This document shows positions 1-8,426 of a stretch of DNA of 39,977 nt, in pieces. Origin of the DNA: Deltaproteobacteria bacterium. Its GTDB lineage: Bacteria > Desulfobacterota > Desulfobulbia > Desulfobulbales > Desulfobulbaceae. How positions within the stretch are numbered: the first letter of the stretch is position 1; every line of letters begins with the position of its first letter. The stretch covers positions 1 to 39,977 of the forward strand of contig JAJRQC010000068.1 of the NCBI GenBank assembly GCA_024280455.1, given 5' to 3'. The notes beneath the pieces were generated by a model. That model did not search any database, was not told the DNA's origin, and worked only from the letters and a program-made list of their open reading frames with translations. Position numbers and translations under genes: made by a program.

Positions 1-393
1 CAACATACAACGGCCGTACCAACATACGGTTTGGCATGGGGATTATTGATGGGCGGTGCCCATCCTACGGATGGATGATATTCACCGGGACAGGGTAACA
101 ATATATGATAATGTATGTTGGGCACTGGCCAACATACAACGGCCGTACCAACATACGGTTTGGCATGGGGATTATTGATGGGCGGTGCCCATCCTACGGA
201 TGGATGATATTCACCGGGACAGGGTAACAATATATGATAATGTATGTTGGGCACTGGCCAACATAAAATGGCCGTACCAGCATACGGTTTGGCATGGGGA
301 TTATTGATGGGCGGTGCCCATCCTACGGATGGATGATATTCACCGGGACAGGGTAACAACATATGATAATGTAGGTTGGGCACCGCCCAACAT
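1..393. repeat. Three-copy 129-bp tandem repeat containing palindromes
   Basis: Three consecutive units start at 1, 130 and 259, with a few bases of a fourth from 388; the left end may continue outside the window. Copies 1 and 2 look identical, while copy 3 carries a handful of substitutions. Each unit holds a perfect palindrome, GATGGGC-GGT-GCCCATC (48-64 in copy 1). The unit boundaries form a second one, TGTATGTTGG / CCAACATACA around a 7-nt spacer (112-138). No convincing ORF lies inside. The GGGC-GGT-GCCC core recurs near 27.28 kb. The last palindrome lies just downstream of the kinase stop at 441 and could act as a 3' hairpin for that minus-strand transcript (inference). Confidence 0.9.
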
Positions 394-440
394 GAGACTG
401 CTTATCGCCCGGATGATGAATGCTACGGAAAAATCAAGAT

Positions 441-3248
441 CTATTCACCGTTTGCCAGTGCCACCCGGATCGCCTTGACCAGCTTGTCGATGGCAACCGG
501 CTTCATGAGAAAAGAACGGATACCAAGGGCAGCCGCCTTTTCCTTATTAATCAGTTCGCTGAATCCCGTGCAGAGGATGACCGGCATGTCCGGACGGATC
601 GCAAAGACGTGTTCTATCAGGTCCAGACCGGTGAGTCTGGGCATGGTCATGTCGGTGATCAGCAGGTCAAACTCATCCGGGTGTTCCTGGAACAGCTTCA
701 GCGCCTCATCGCTCCTGTTGGTGACTCTCACCTGATAGCCAAGCCCGGCCAGTACGGTATGCAGCATATGGGTTATGGTCTCTTCGTCGTCGACAACCAG
801 TAATCTTTCGTTGCCCACCGGCAGCGCCATTGCTGTCGTCTCTGTGGTGGGTTCTAAAGACTCCGGCATTATCCTGGGTAGATACACATGAAAGGTCGTG
901 CCCTTGTTCAGCTCACTGTATACTGTAATATGTCCACCATAGCTCTTCACTATTCCATGGATGATGGCCAGGCCCAGGCCGGTTCCTTCTCCTTTGTTCT
1001 TGGTTGTGAAATAAGGCTCGAAAATCTTGTTCATTGTCTGCGTATCCATACCGCAGCCTGTGTCACTGACCTCAATCACGATATAGGGGCCGGGCTCCAT
1101 TTCAAGGCCCAGTACCTTGGTATCCTTTGCCTGGATATTCACCTTTTTCAGAGTTACGGCCAGCATTCCCCCGTGTTCACGCATCGCATGGTAGGCATTG
1201 GTGCAGAGGTTCATTACGATCTGTTGTACCTGGGTGGGATCGCCCAGAATCGATCCACACTCTTTGGAGATGTTTTCACGGATTTCTATGGTGGTCGGCA
1301 ATGAGGAACGGAGGAGTTTCAAGGTCTCCTTAAGTAACGGGTAGGGTTTCAGAACCTTCTTTTCATGGGTCGTCTGGTGGCTGAAGGTCAGGATTTGCTG
1401 AACGAGTTCTTTGGCCCGGAGACCGGCACTATGAATCGCTTTCAGGTGGGGCGCCACAGGGTCTGACTGCGGAATCATTTTGATGGTCAGCTCCGCGTAG
1501 CCGAGGATTGGAGTGAGAATATTGTTGAAATCATGGGCGATCCCTCCGGCCAGAGTGCCGACCGCCTCCATCTTCTGCGCCTGCTGCAGCTTGGATTCGA
1601 GCAGTTTGCTTTCGGTGACGTCTTTGACGATATGGACGCAGCCGTGCAGCTCTTCACGCTCATTGACCAGGGGGGAGATGATGACCTCAAAGGTCTTGCC
1701 GAGTTTGTCGTGCCGGATCGTTGCCTGATGTGATTGGTGATCCTTAAAGGTCTCAAGTTCCGGGCATCCCGGACAGGGGGTGGTTGCATCTCGAAAAATT
1801 GAATAACAATGACGGCCAATCAGTGCTGCCGGTTCAACATCAAACAGCTCACCAGCAGCCCGGTTGGCCTGGGTAATCCGCATTTCAGGATCATGAATGG
1901 TAATGGCCAGGTCGGTGGCGTTAAAAGTCTCTTCCCATTGTTCCTTGGCCTTTTTTACTGCCAGATCCGTCTGCTTCTGTTTGAGGATGGCCCAGGTACT
2001 GTGCATGAAGAGTTTGAGTTGCTGGATATCAGCCTGAACGTATGGCGTTTCCTTGTTGCCGACCCCGGCGACGGCAACAATGTCATCGCCGTCGAATATC
2101 GGTATGCTCATGTGGCGCCGGATCTGAAAATGGCCTTCGGGGTACCCTTTCCGGTTGGGGGTATTCGGGTAGTCGTTATGGACCACCGGTTGGCGCTGAC
2201 GCACACTGTCGGCCCATATACCGGCTTTTCCCAGCGGGTAATGGTCCCATTGGTCGGGAGGGCATTGGGAAAAGAGGGACCGGGGCCATGAAAAAAGTTC
2301 TGTAAGCTCCAGCTCATCCCGTAAGAAGCGCAGGTAACCGACTTCACTGCCGGTCAATCGTACCGCCTCTTTCAGGGCATAATCGATCAGGGCCTCTCTA
2401 CTCTCCCAGTCCTTCCGGGAAAGAGAGAGCAGGGATTCGATCCGTTCCGCATTCAGGGTCCGTTGGATCTCCGCCTCTTTGGCCTCGGTAATGTCGGTGG
2501 CAATTTCAAGCCGGACCAGACGGCCGTCCACCCAGGGGATGGCCCGGTCCAGGATATAATACCAGCGCTTGTTTTTACTGTTCTGAAATTCCCATTTGTA
2601 GATTTCACCGGCAGTACCGTCTTCAGACAGGAGGTATTTGTTGGTGCAGAAGCTGCAGGGGCCGCTCTGGCCTTTCTGGATCGACTTCCAGCAGATCTTA
2701 CCGGTGATATCACCCAGCAGGTCGCGGCAGTATTTGTTTATAAACAGCACTTCATAGGTGGTCATGTCCGCCACGTAGACAATAGCCTCCAGACTGTCCA
2801 GCACCGCTTCCAATCGGGCGTGGACTGCTGTCAGGGCACGGTGGGTCAGGCGCTGTTCTTCCAGCTGTCGGTTCAGAGACATAAACTGGTTGTCGGCACC
2901 GTGGGCCGGGGTGCAGCGCAAAAAAACAGCCGGAGGCTCCCCGGGATCCGGCTGGACCCGGTACCCCTGGCACCGGTATCTCCGGGGTTGGCCTTCCCCG
3001 TCCCTGAAGGTCAGTGAACCGGGTATCTGTTGCCGGTTGCCGAGGCAGCTTTTCAGGTAGGACGTGACCGTGGCGTCGTCGTCAACGGTAAACCGGGGTA
3101 AAAAGAGCCCGGTTCCCTGTTTCCGGGCCAGGCCGAGCATCTTTTCTCCGGCAGTATTCAGCGCCAGAATACGACCTGCCGGGTTGAGCAGGAAAACAGC
3201 CTCGGGCCATGGATCGCCTATTTCATGTAAAAAATCAGCAGGATTCAA
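441..3248 (-). CDS. Hybrid sensor histidine kinase (PAS-PAS-GAF-PAS-HisKA-HATPase-REC)
   Basis: Predicted soluble sensor kinase of about 935 residues with no membrane segment. Domains in order: PAS (about 10-115), PAS with a CSFC motif (about 145-260), GAF (about 295-440), PAS (about 450-565), HisKA with phospho-acceptor His572 in GGIAHDFNN, a HATPase domain with N-box MNLCTNAYHAM, DTGCGM and GTGLGLAI, and a C-terminal receiver with phospho-acceptor Asp866 (LLITDMTMP) and the usual Lys (LMKP). I chose the TTG at 3248 because it overlaps the stop of the upstream gene (TTGA) and follows AGGGAA. The longest ORF starts at ATG 3347 but would overlap the upstream gene by about 100 nt. It is co-transcribed with the MetOD1 protein, which may supply or receive its signal. 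No DNA-binding output partner is encoded next to it. Confidence 0.88.
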   Translation of the reverse strand: MNPADFLHEIGDPWPEAVFLLNPAGRILALNTAGEKMLGLARKQGTGLFLPRFTVDDDATVTSYLKSCLGNRQQIPGSLTFRDGEGQPRRYRCQGYRVQPDPGEPPAVFLRCTPAHGADNQFMSLNRQLEEQRLTHRALTAVHARLEAVLDSLEAIVYVADMTTYEVLFINKYCRDLLGDITGKICWKSIQKGQSGPCSFCTNKYLLSEDGTAGEIYKWEFQNSKNKRWYYILDRAIPWVDGRLVRLEIATDITEAKEAEIQRTLNAERIESLLSLSRKDWESREALIDYALKEAVRLTGSEVGYLRFLRDELELTELFSWPRSLFSQCPPDQWDHYPLGKAGIWADSVRQRQPVVHNDYPNTPNRKGYPEGHFQIRRHMSIPIFDGDDIVAVAGVGNKETPYVQADIQQLKLFMHSTWAILKQKQTDLAVKKAKEQWEETFNATDLAITIHDPEMRITQANRAAGELFDVEPAALIGRHCYSIFRDATTPCPGCPELETFKDHQSHQATIRHDKLGKTFEVIISPLVNEREELHGCVHIVKDVTESKLLESKLQQAQKMEAVGTLAGGIAHDFNNILTPILGYAELTIKMIPQSDPVAPHLKAIHSAGLRAKELVQQILTFSHQTTHEKKVLKPYPLLKETLKLLRSSLPTTIEIRENISKECGSILGDPTQVQQIVMNLCTNAYHAMREHGGMLAVTLKKVNIQAKDTKVLGLEMEPGPYIVIEVSDTGCGMDTQTMNKIFEPYFTTKNKGEGTGLGLAIIHGIVKSYGGHITVYSELNKGTTFHVYLPRIMPESLEPTTETTAMALPVGNERLLVVDDEETITHMLHTVLAGLGYQVRVTNRSDEALKLFQEHPDEFDLLITDMTMPRLTGLDLIEHVFAIRPDMPVILCTGFSELINKEKAAALGIRSFLMKPVAIDKLVKAIRVALANGE

Positions 3249-3787
3249 GTTGTCTTTCCCTGCACAGTACCGTAGTATTCTCTTCCTTCGGCCGCCTCGG
3301 CCGTCGGCGTTGATTGCAGATAGACGACAACTCTGCAGTGCCCGCATCTGTCGGCAATGGTCTCTTCAAGCGATACCTTGGCATAACCGAGATTGTCTGC
3401 GGTGATCACGCCGAAGACGTTCGAGGTCATCATGCACATCGACGGCCTATCCTGCACCATATCTTCAAAGGGACAGGCCGTATTGTGGAGGACGATTTTT
3501 TCCTCGTCCTGACTGATAATGGAAAAATTTCCATGAATCCGTCTTTTGAGGTCAACGAGGGCATCCGCCACCTGGTCCCGGCTGAGAGCGGCCACCTCAA
3601 GTTCCTTTGTGTACAGGCCGTTAATCCAGTTGCCGATGTGCTGCCCTACCAGGCTGATATAACCGGCAGCTTCGTCATAGCCGACCACCTCCTCCAGGGT
3701 GCCGGCCAGCTCCCGAATCAGGCTGCGCAGAAAATAGTCCCTGTTTAGAGGGATACCCAGATTATGTATCGATCCCTTCTCGTTCAT
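3245..3787 (-). CDS. MetOD1-like (methanogen output domain) protein
   Basis: A 180-residue soluble protein. Its C-terminal half (about 95-160) resembles the methanogen output domain 1 family: HNTACPF, a second Cys at 118, the VFGVITADNLGYAKVSLEETIADRCGHCRVVVYL-type core with Cys148 and Cys151, and a predicted helical N-terminal half. The four conserved cysteines (105, 118, 148, 151) suggest metal or redox sensing, but this is inference. It starts at ATG 3787 behind GGAG and ends overlapping the hybrid kinase start by 4 nt, so the two are translationally coupled and probably form one signalling unit. A good sigma70-like promoter lies about 100 nt upstream. The family assignment is from memory of the motif pattern, not from a search. 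Confidence 0.7.
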   Translation of the reverse strand: MNEKGSIHNLGIPLNRDYFLRSLIRELAGTLEEVVGYDEAAGYISLVGQHIGNWINGLYTKELEVAALSRDQVADALVDLKRRIHGNFSIISQDEEKIVLHNTACPFEDMVQDRPSMCMMTSNVFGVITADNLGYAKVSLEETIADRCGHCRVVVYLQSTPTAEAAEGREYYGTVQGKTT

Positions 3788-3889
3788 AAAAAACTCCGCA
3801 TGTTTTGATCAACCGAAAATCGGAAGCCGGAATAGAGGGGGCGACATCCTTTTGCTCCTGCTTCACAAGTCCGCAATGGATGTACTCAT

Positions 3890-3918
3890 ATAATATCGCA
3901 TATTGCCCTGCCTATCAA
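3890..3918 (-). promoter_or_regulatory. Sigma70-like promoter for the MetOD1-kinase operon
   Basis: Read on the minus strand, TTGATA (3918-3913) and TATTAT (3895-3890) are separated by exactly 17 bp, each one mismatch from consensus. Transcription would begin near 3883, leaving a leader of about 95 nt before the ATG at 3787. Confidence 0.6.
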
Positions 3919-4009
3919 ATGCTTTTATGTCAGTTGCTTTCGGCAGACCACACTGTGGCAGGTCGGGATCTGCCATGACACGTAATGCAGGGTGTTGAAA
4001 CAGCCGGTG

Positions 4010-4894
4010 TCAGTGTATGAGGAGAATCATCCAGGGTAGCGGTGGTTTTCTGGTGAAGCGGGCGCCCGGTACGTAGCTTTTAATAAAGTCCACAAATTCC
4101 GAGGTTCGGGTATAGACCCCGTACCAGCCGAAATAATCTTTACAGGGCGCCCCGTACGAGACCAGACCGACATGGGTCCACCTGTTGTCAATCCTGGTCA
4201 CCACCGGTCCACCACTGTCGCCGCTGCAGACATCTTTTCCCTCGTACCATCCGGCACAGAGCTGAGAGGCGATGAGAGGGGAGGGATAGATATTGTTGCA
4301 GTAACTGTTCGCCACCACCGGCAGGTCGACCTGCCGCAGTTTTTCAGGCCAGTACCAGGAGCTGGTGCCGTCGGCCAGGCCCCAGCCGATGGCGGTCAGC
4401 ATCCTGCCCGCTAGAGTCGGTGCGGCGTCTTCAATTGATTCACCGGAAAAAAGAGGGATTGTCGGCTGGTCCGAGGCCTGGCTGAGCTCAATCAGGGCAA
4501 TGTCATTTGTCAGGTTGGCTGCATTATATTGGGGATGGAGGTGTATGCTTTTTACTTGGGTACGGGTACCAGAAAAGTTGCTCAGGTCATAGACCCCGAC
4601 CGCAACTTCGATATCTTCGGTTTTCATACCTTGGACGCAATGGCCTGCGGTCAGGATCCAGCTCTTATCGATCAGCACTCCGCTGCAGTATTGGGCAAGA
4701 AACATGTCGGGTTCTCCGGCACGCAGCAGGGCGGCCATCCACGGCCAGTCCCCTGATTTCGACTGGATTCCGCCGAGTATCTTGGTTGAAATATCGACCG
4801 GATTCGATGATGTCTTTGTCGACTGTTCGGCAAGAGCGGGATGGGCCAGGAACAGCAGGGCAGAGAGCAGAACGGCCAGGATGCTTTTGAACAT
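4010..4894 (-). CDS. Secreted trypsin-like serine protease (family S1A)
   Basis: A 294-residue exported serine endopeptidase. Residues 1-22 form a Sec signal peptide ending in an ALA site. A short propeptide follows, then ILGG (39-42), the equivalent of the trypsin activation site IVGG, so it is probably made as a zymogen. The catalytic triad is complete: His85 (LTAGHC), Asp131 (NDIAL) and Ser227 (GDSGGP). Asp221, six residues before the catalytic Ser, matches trypsin Asp189, predicting cleavage after Lys or Arg. Several paired cysteines suggest periplasmic or extracellular disulfides. It stands alone, with the nearest co-directional gene more than 100 bp upstream. The last 20 residues extend beyond the S1 fold and end in a hydrophobic stretch (PPLPWMILLIH). 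Substrate is unknown. Confidence 0.92.
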   Translation of the reverse strand: MFKSILAVLLSALLFLAHPALAEQSTKTSSNPVDISTKILGGIQSKSGDWPWMAALLRAGEPDMFLAQYCSGVLIDKSWILTAGHCVQGMKTEDIEVAVGVYDLSNFSGTRTQVKSIHLHPQYNAANLTNDIALIELSQASDQPTIPLFSGESIEDAAPTLAGRMLTAIGWGLADGTSSWYWPEKLRQVDLPVVANSYCNNIYPSPLIASQLCAGWYEGKDVCSGDSGGPVVTRIDNRWTHVGLVSYGAPCKDYFGWYGVYTRTSEFVDFIKSYVPGARFTRKPPLPWMILLIH

Positions 4895-4979
4895 GTCTTG
4901 TACTTCCGTATTTTGGAACTTTGTATTTTATGCCATGAGTGATACTTTACTCTCTACTATCTTATGGGTTCTTTCGTTA

Positions 4980-5002
4980 AAATACAATCCGATTTCCGGA
5001 TT
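4980..5002 (-). terminator. Possible intrinsic terminator after the MscS gene
   Basis: On the minus strand a 6-bp stem, AATCCG-GAAAT-CGGATT, is followed by GTATTTT, starting about 8 nt after the channel gene's final TGA. The stem is short and AT-rich at its base, so efficiency is doubtful. Confidence 0.35.
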
Positions 5003-5009
5003 AAGCTGT

Positions 5010-6275
5010 TCAATCGGGGTGGTGGTCCTGTGTGGCTAGTCTCCTGAAGTCATAGCCTGAGGGATGCTGGAAGACGCGGAGGCCGAACTGGGGCAGGGCG
5101 GCAATCAGGTGGTCGAAGATGTCGGCCTGGATGGCCTCGTACCGGGCCCAGGCCTGATCGTTACTGAATACATAAATCTGCAGGGGCAGTCCTTCGGGTC
5201 CGGGTTTGAGCTGGCGGACCAGAAAGGTCATATCCTGATGGATCTTCGGATTCTGCTTGAGGTAGGCGATGACATAGGCTCGAAACAATCCTGCATTGGT
5301 CTGGCGGCGGCCGTTGATGATCTTCGAAGTGTCAATTCCGTGTTCCCGGTTGAACTGCTCGATCTACTGTTGCCGGTTGCGGATGTAGTCGGTCAGGAGT
5401 TCTATCTTTGCCATATCTTCCAGCTCGGCATCGTTTAAAAAGTGGATCGAGGTCATGTCCAGGTTCAGGGAGCGCTTGATCCTCCGGCCGCCTGATTCGG
5501 ACATGCCGCGCCAGTTGCGAAAGGATTTGGAGATCAGGGCATAGGTGGGGATGGTGGTGATGGTCTTGTCCCAGTTGCGGACCCGAACCGTGTGGATGGA
5601 GATTTCGATCACGTCGCCGTCGGCATCATACGAGGGCATCTCGATCTAGTCGCCCACTCGGACCATGTCGGTGCCGGTCAGTTGGATCGAGGCGATAAAT
5701 CCAAGAATCGAGTCTCGGAAGACCAGCATGGTCACGGCCGTCAGCCCACCCATGACCGAGAGCAGTCCCCAGGGAGAGCGGTCGGTGAGAATGCCGATCA
5801 GAAAAATCAGGCCCAGTACATAGACCAGAATTTTGGCCGCATCAATGTAGCCGCGGATGGTCTTTCCCGATTTTCCGTGCAGTTCCCGGTAAATATCGTT
5901 GATGGCGCCAAGCAGCCCGTTTATAGTCCCGATCCCGACCAGGACAAAACCGCAGGTAATCAGGCGGCGCAGTATCTCCGCCCCCTGTGAGTCGGGCGGC
6001 AGCAGCAGATCCTGAGCAAGGTGGAAGATAAGCACCGGTACCAGCCAGGACAGGCGCTGGAAAAAATGATTGTTGACCAGGGCATCATCCCAGTGCATCC
6101 GGTTGCCGCGAACAATATGGTGGATAAAACGAAGCAGGCTGCGGCGGACGGCCCAGGTCGCGACCAGGGCCAGGACGAAAACCAGCACCATGGTGGCGCC
6201 GTAGGTGATAAACTTCGCCGCCTGTTCAGGGAGGCCGATCTGCTGCAGATATGCGGGAATAATGTCTTCTGTCAT
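5010..6275 (-). pseudogene. MscS-family mechanosensitive channel (YbdG-like) with two in-frame TAG codons
   Basis: The three open segments 6275-5646, 5639-5364 and 5288-5010 are all in one frame and together encode a complete channel of about 420 residues. The product has several N-terminal membrane helices, the MscS pore/beta region (VGD-x-IEMPSYDADGDVIEI, then ITTIPTYALISKSFRNW) and a cytoplasmic C-terminal domain of the YbdG type. The only defects are TAG at 5648-5646, where the family usually has Trp (VGDWIEMP), and TAG at 5366-5364, within the segment RNRQQ-x-IEQFNREH. There are no frameshifts. Both ambers are followed by ATCGAG. It starts at ATG 6275, overlapping the upstream thioredoxin-like gene by 4 nt (ATGA). 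The simplest reading is a recent pseudogene; suppression or recoding of TAG is the alternative. TAG also ends several ordinary genes in this window (mraZ, rsmH, murG), which argues against general reassignment. Confidence 0.8.
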
Positions 6276-6754
6276 TGTAGATCACGTATCCATTGTTCGA
6301 TTAGAGCCCTGGTCGGCAGCAGCCCGGAACTCTTCAACTCTCTGTTGATCATAAGGGCCGGGGTCTGCAGAACTCCGGCCCGGCCGATTTCATCGGGGTC
6401 GTGGATCTGTTCGATGTCGGCCCCGATATTCATCTCGGCAAGAACCTCGATAACCAGGGTCTGCAGGCTGTTGCAGCTGACGCAGCCGGGCCCGAATATC
6501 CGGATCACAAGTCCTTCCTGTTCTCCGGTCGCACCCTGCAGGTGCTTTGCATACTCTTTGAACAGGGCGATTTTATATTTTTCCACCATGTTCGGGGGAA
6601 TATAGTTCTTTTTTTTGATGGCCAGGTAGAGAAACTCCATTGCCTCGGCCTCGGCAAGCCCGTCGGCAGCGGCCTTGTTTATGGCAAGATCCAGGCCGAT
6701 CAGGCCGATGTTGGTGGTTCCGATGCGGATAGTCCGGGAAGTAGCGGCGTCCAT
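6272..6754 (-). CDS. Thioredoxin-like CxxC protein
   Basis: A 160-residue cytoplasmic protein. The N-terminal half (RIGTTNIGLIGLDLAINKA...) is a helical region I cannot assign. The C-terminal half (about 82-160) is a small thioredoxin fold of the redox-active disulfide type, with IRIFGPGCVSCNSLQ carrying Cys91 and Cys94 and a cis-Pro segment at TPALMINRE. I chose ATG 6754 because longer starts would run into the divergent cca gene and add residues that do not look conserved; no strong ribosome site is visible. Its stop overlaps the MscS start (ATGA), so the two form a coupled pair. Role unknown; a thiol redox function is inferred from the motif. Confidence 0.7.
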   Translation of the reverse strand: MDAATSRTIRIGTTNIGLIGLDLAINKAAADGLAEAEAMEFLYLAIKKKNYIPPNMVEKYKIALFKEYAKHLQGATGEQEGLVIRIFGPGCVSCNSLQTLVIEVLAEMNIGADIEQIHDPDEIGRAGVLQTPALMINRELKSSGLLPTRALIEQWIRDLQ

Positions 6755-6889
6755 AGGGCAATAAGGTTGAAGGTGTCCGGGTTGCGTTATTTTGCGTATA
6801 AAAAGGGAAAATACAACAAGAAGGCCGAGAGGTAAACCGCTATCGGGAATATGCGGGAAAAAACACTTTGTTTCTGGTAAGGTTTTCCC

Positions 6890-8407
6890 ATGAGTGGAGA
6901 AGTACAAAAAATAGCCTGCTCCCGGGTTCGAGCCCTGTTCTCGCCGGAATTGCTGCATCATTTGTCAAGTATTGCCCAGGGGCAGCCGAGCGGAATCTAT
7001 ATTGCCGGTGGCACGGTTCGTGATTTGATCCTTGGCCGTACCCCTGCCGATGTGGATCTCACCGTGGCCTGCCATGCCAGAGCCTGGGCCGGAGAGCTGG
7101 CCCGCCTAACCGGCGGCGCTTTTGTGGAACTGGGCCGGGAGGAGGATGCGGCCCGGGTGGTGTGGCAGGGCGAGGTGGTCGATTTTTCCTCTTTTCGGGC
7201 CGGAGCAGCATCCATTGATCATGAGCTGACAAAACGTGATCTGACCGTCAACGCCCTAGGTCTGGAGATTGATCCGTTGTTTGCCGGTTCCGGCTGTGCT
7301 GAGGACACCGTGTTTACGGTTATCGATCCCCTCGGCGGCGTGAAAGATCTTGCTGCCGGATTGATCCGGGTCTGTTCGAAACAGGCCCTGCTGGACGACC
7401 CCCTGCGTATGCTGCGGGTGTTCCGGTTTGCGGCAACCCTTGAGTTTGAAATTGACCCGGATACATTGACCGAGGTTCGCCTGTACCGGGAGCGCATTGC
7501 AAAGGTTGCGGCGGAGCGCATTGCCCATGAGCTTAATCTGATCATGGCAAGCGGGCGGGCACACCGGGCCTTTGTCCGGATGGCCGAAACAGGCCTCCTC
7601 TTTGAGGTCCTTCCCGAACTGCAGGCCGGGATCGGAATGGAACAGCCGGCAAGCCATCATCTTGATGTCTTTGACCATCTGCTTGAAACCCTGCATCAGA
7701 TGGAGCGGATACAGCATGACCCGGGCCGGTATTTTCCCCGAAACAGAGAGGTCATGAACCGGTGGCTGGAGCAGGAAAAGCATTGCCGGCAACTGAAGTG
7801 GGCGGCCCTGTTTCATGATGTGGGCAAACCGACAACGTTCGGCATTAACGAGGACAAAGGCGGCCGCATCACCTTTTATAACCATGACCTGCAGGGTGCG
7901 GACATTTTTTCCGCCATTGCCGGGCGTCTGCGCTGGTCAAGAGAGGATACCCAGGCGGTCGCCGCCCTGGTTGCCGCCCATATGCGGCCGTTTTTTCTGG
8001 CCAATAATCAGCGTCAGGGCAACTTGACTCTCAAGGCCTGTCTGCGGCTGGTACGCAAGGTAGGGGCAACCCTGCCCGGCCTGTTTATGCTGGCCATGGC
8101 CGATGCTCTGGCCGGAAAAGGCGAGGGCAGCCCGGAGGAGATTGAGCGGGAGGTTGCCGGTCTGTTTGAACGGCTGCAGCAGGTCCAGGACGAGCATGTC
8201 GCACCTGTCCGGGCGGCTCCGCCTCTCATCACCGGCCGTGACCTGATCCGTGACCTGAAGCTTGAACCAGGGCCCCTGTTTAAAAAAATCCTGGACCGAG
8301 TTGAAGAGGCCCGGATGGAGCACCGGATCAGCACTCGGAAACAGGCACTGGATCTGGCTGCCCGGTATGCCGAAACAGAACTCAAAACTCAGAACTTAGA
8401 ACCCTGA
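6890..8407 (+). CDS. cca: CCA tRNA nucleotidyltransferase / poly(A) polymerase family protein with HD domain
   Basis: A 505-residue class II nucleotidyltransferase. The head domain has GGTVRDLILGR followed by DVDLT (the two metal-binding Asp, about residues 40-58), KRDLTVNALGL and the DDPLRMLRVFRFAATLEF motif. A C-terminal HD-type domain is present (HHLDVFDHLLETL, then LKWAALFHDVGKP and NHDLQGADIF). This matches bacterial CCA-adding enzymes that also carry HD phosphohydrolase modules; a poly(A) polymerase or A-adding specialist cannot be excluded from sequence. It starts at ATG 6890 with a weak ribosome site and is divergent from the thioredoxin-like gene. Its last codons (ELKTQNLEP) are encoded by a heptamer repeat array that runs on toward rlmE, suggesting the original C-terminus was altered by that repeat. 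Confidence 0.88.
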   Translation: MSGEVQKIACSRVRALFSPELLHHLSSIAQGQPSGIYIAGGTVRDLILGRTPADVDLTVACHARAWAGELARLTGGAFVELGREEDAARVVWQGEVVDFSSFRAGAASIDHELTKRDLTVNALGLEIDPLFAGSGCAEDTVFTVIDPLGGVKDLAAGLIRVCSKQALLDDPLRMLRVFRFAATLEFEIDPDTLTEVRLYRERIAKVAAERIAHELNLIMASGRAHRAFVRMAETGLLFEVLPELQAGIGMEQPASHHLDVFDHLLETLHQMERIQHDPGRYFPRNREVMNRWLEQEKHCRQLKWAALFHDVGKPTTFGINEDKGGRITFYNHDLQGADIFSAIAGRLRWSREDTQAVAALVAAHMRPFFLANNQRQGNLTLKACLRLVRKVGATLPGLFMLAMADALAGKGEGSPEEIEREVAGLFERLQQVQDEHVAPVRAAPPLITGRDLIRDLKLEPGPLFKKILDRVEEARMEHRISTRKQALDLAARYAETELKTQNLEP

Positions 8408-8420
8408 ACCCAAAACTCGT
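8379..8420 (+). repeat. Degenerate heptamer array upstream of rlmE
   Basis: Six consecutive 7-nt units: AACTCAA, AACTCAG, AACTTAG, AACCCTG, AACCCAA, AACTCGT. The array begins inside the 3' end of cca and stops 6 nt before the rlmE ATG at 8427. No Shine-Dalgarno is visible in between. It is one of four such arrays in the window. Confidence 0.75.
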
Positions 8421-8426
8421 GTATTC

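Noticed and set aside
1-393. CRISPR array at the left edge
   Set aside because: Units are contiguous 129-bp tandem copies without distinct spacers, and no cas genes are present.
3249-3347. 33-residue N-terminal extension of the hybrid kinase
   Set aside because: It overlaps the MetOD1 gene by about 100 nt; the TTG start with TTGA overlap fits better.
5010-5288. Separate small genes for the MscS fragments
   Set aside because: The three fragments are in one frame and align end to end with a single channel; only TAG codons separate them.
6755-6961. Long form of the thioredoxin-like protein
   Set aside because: It would extend across the cca start on the opposite strand and adds unconserved sequence.
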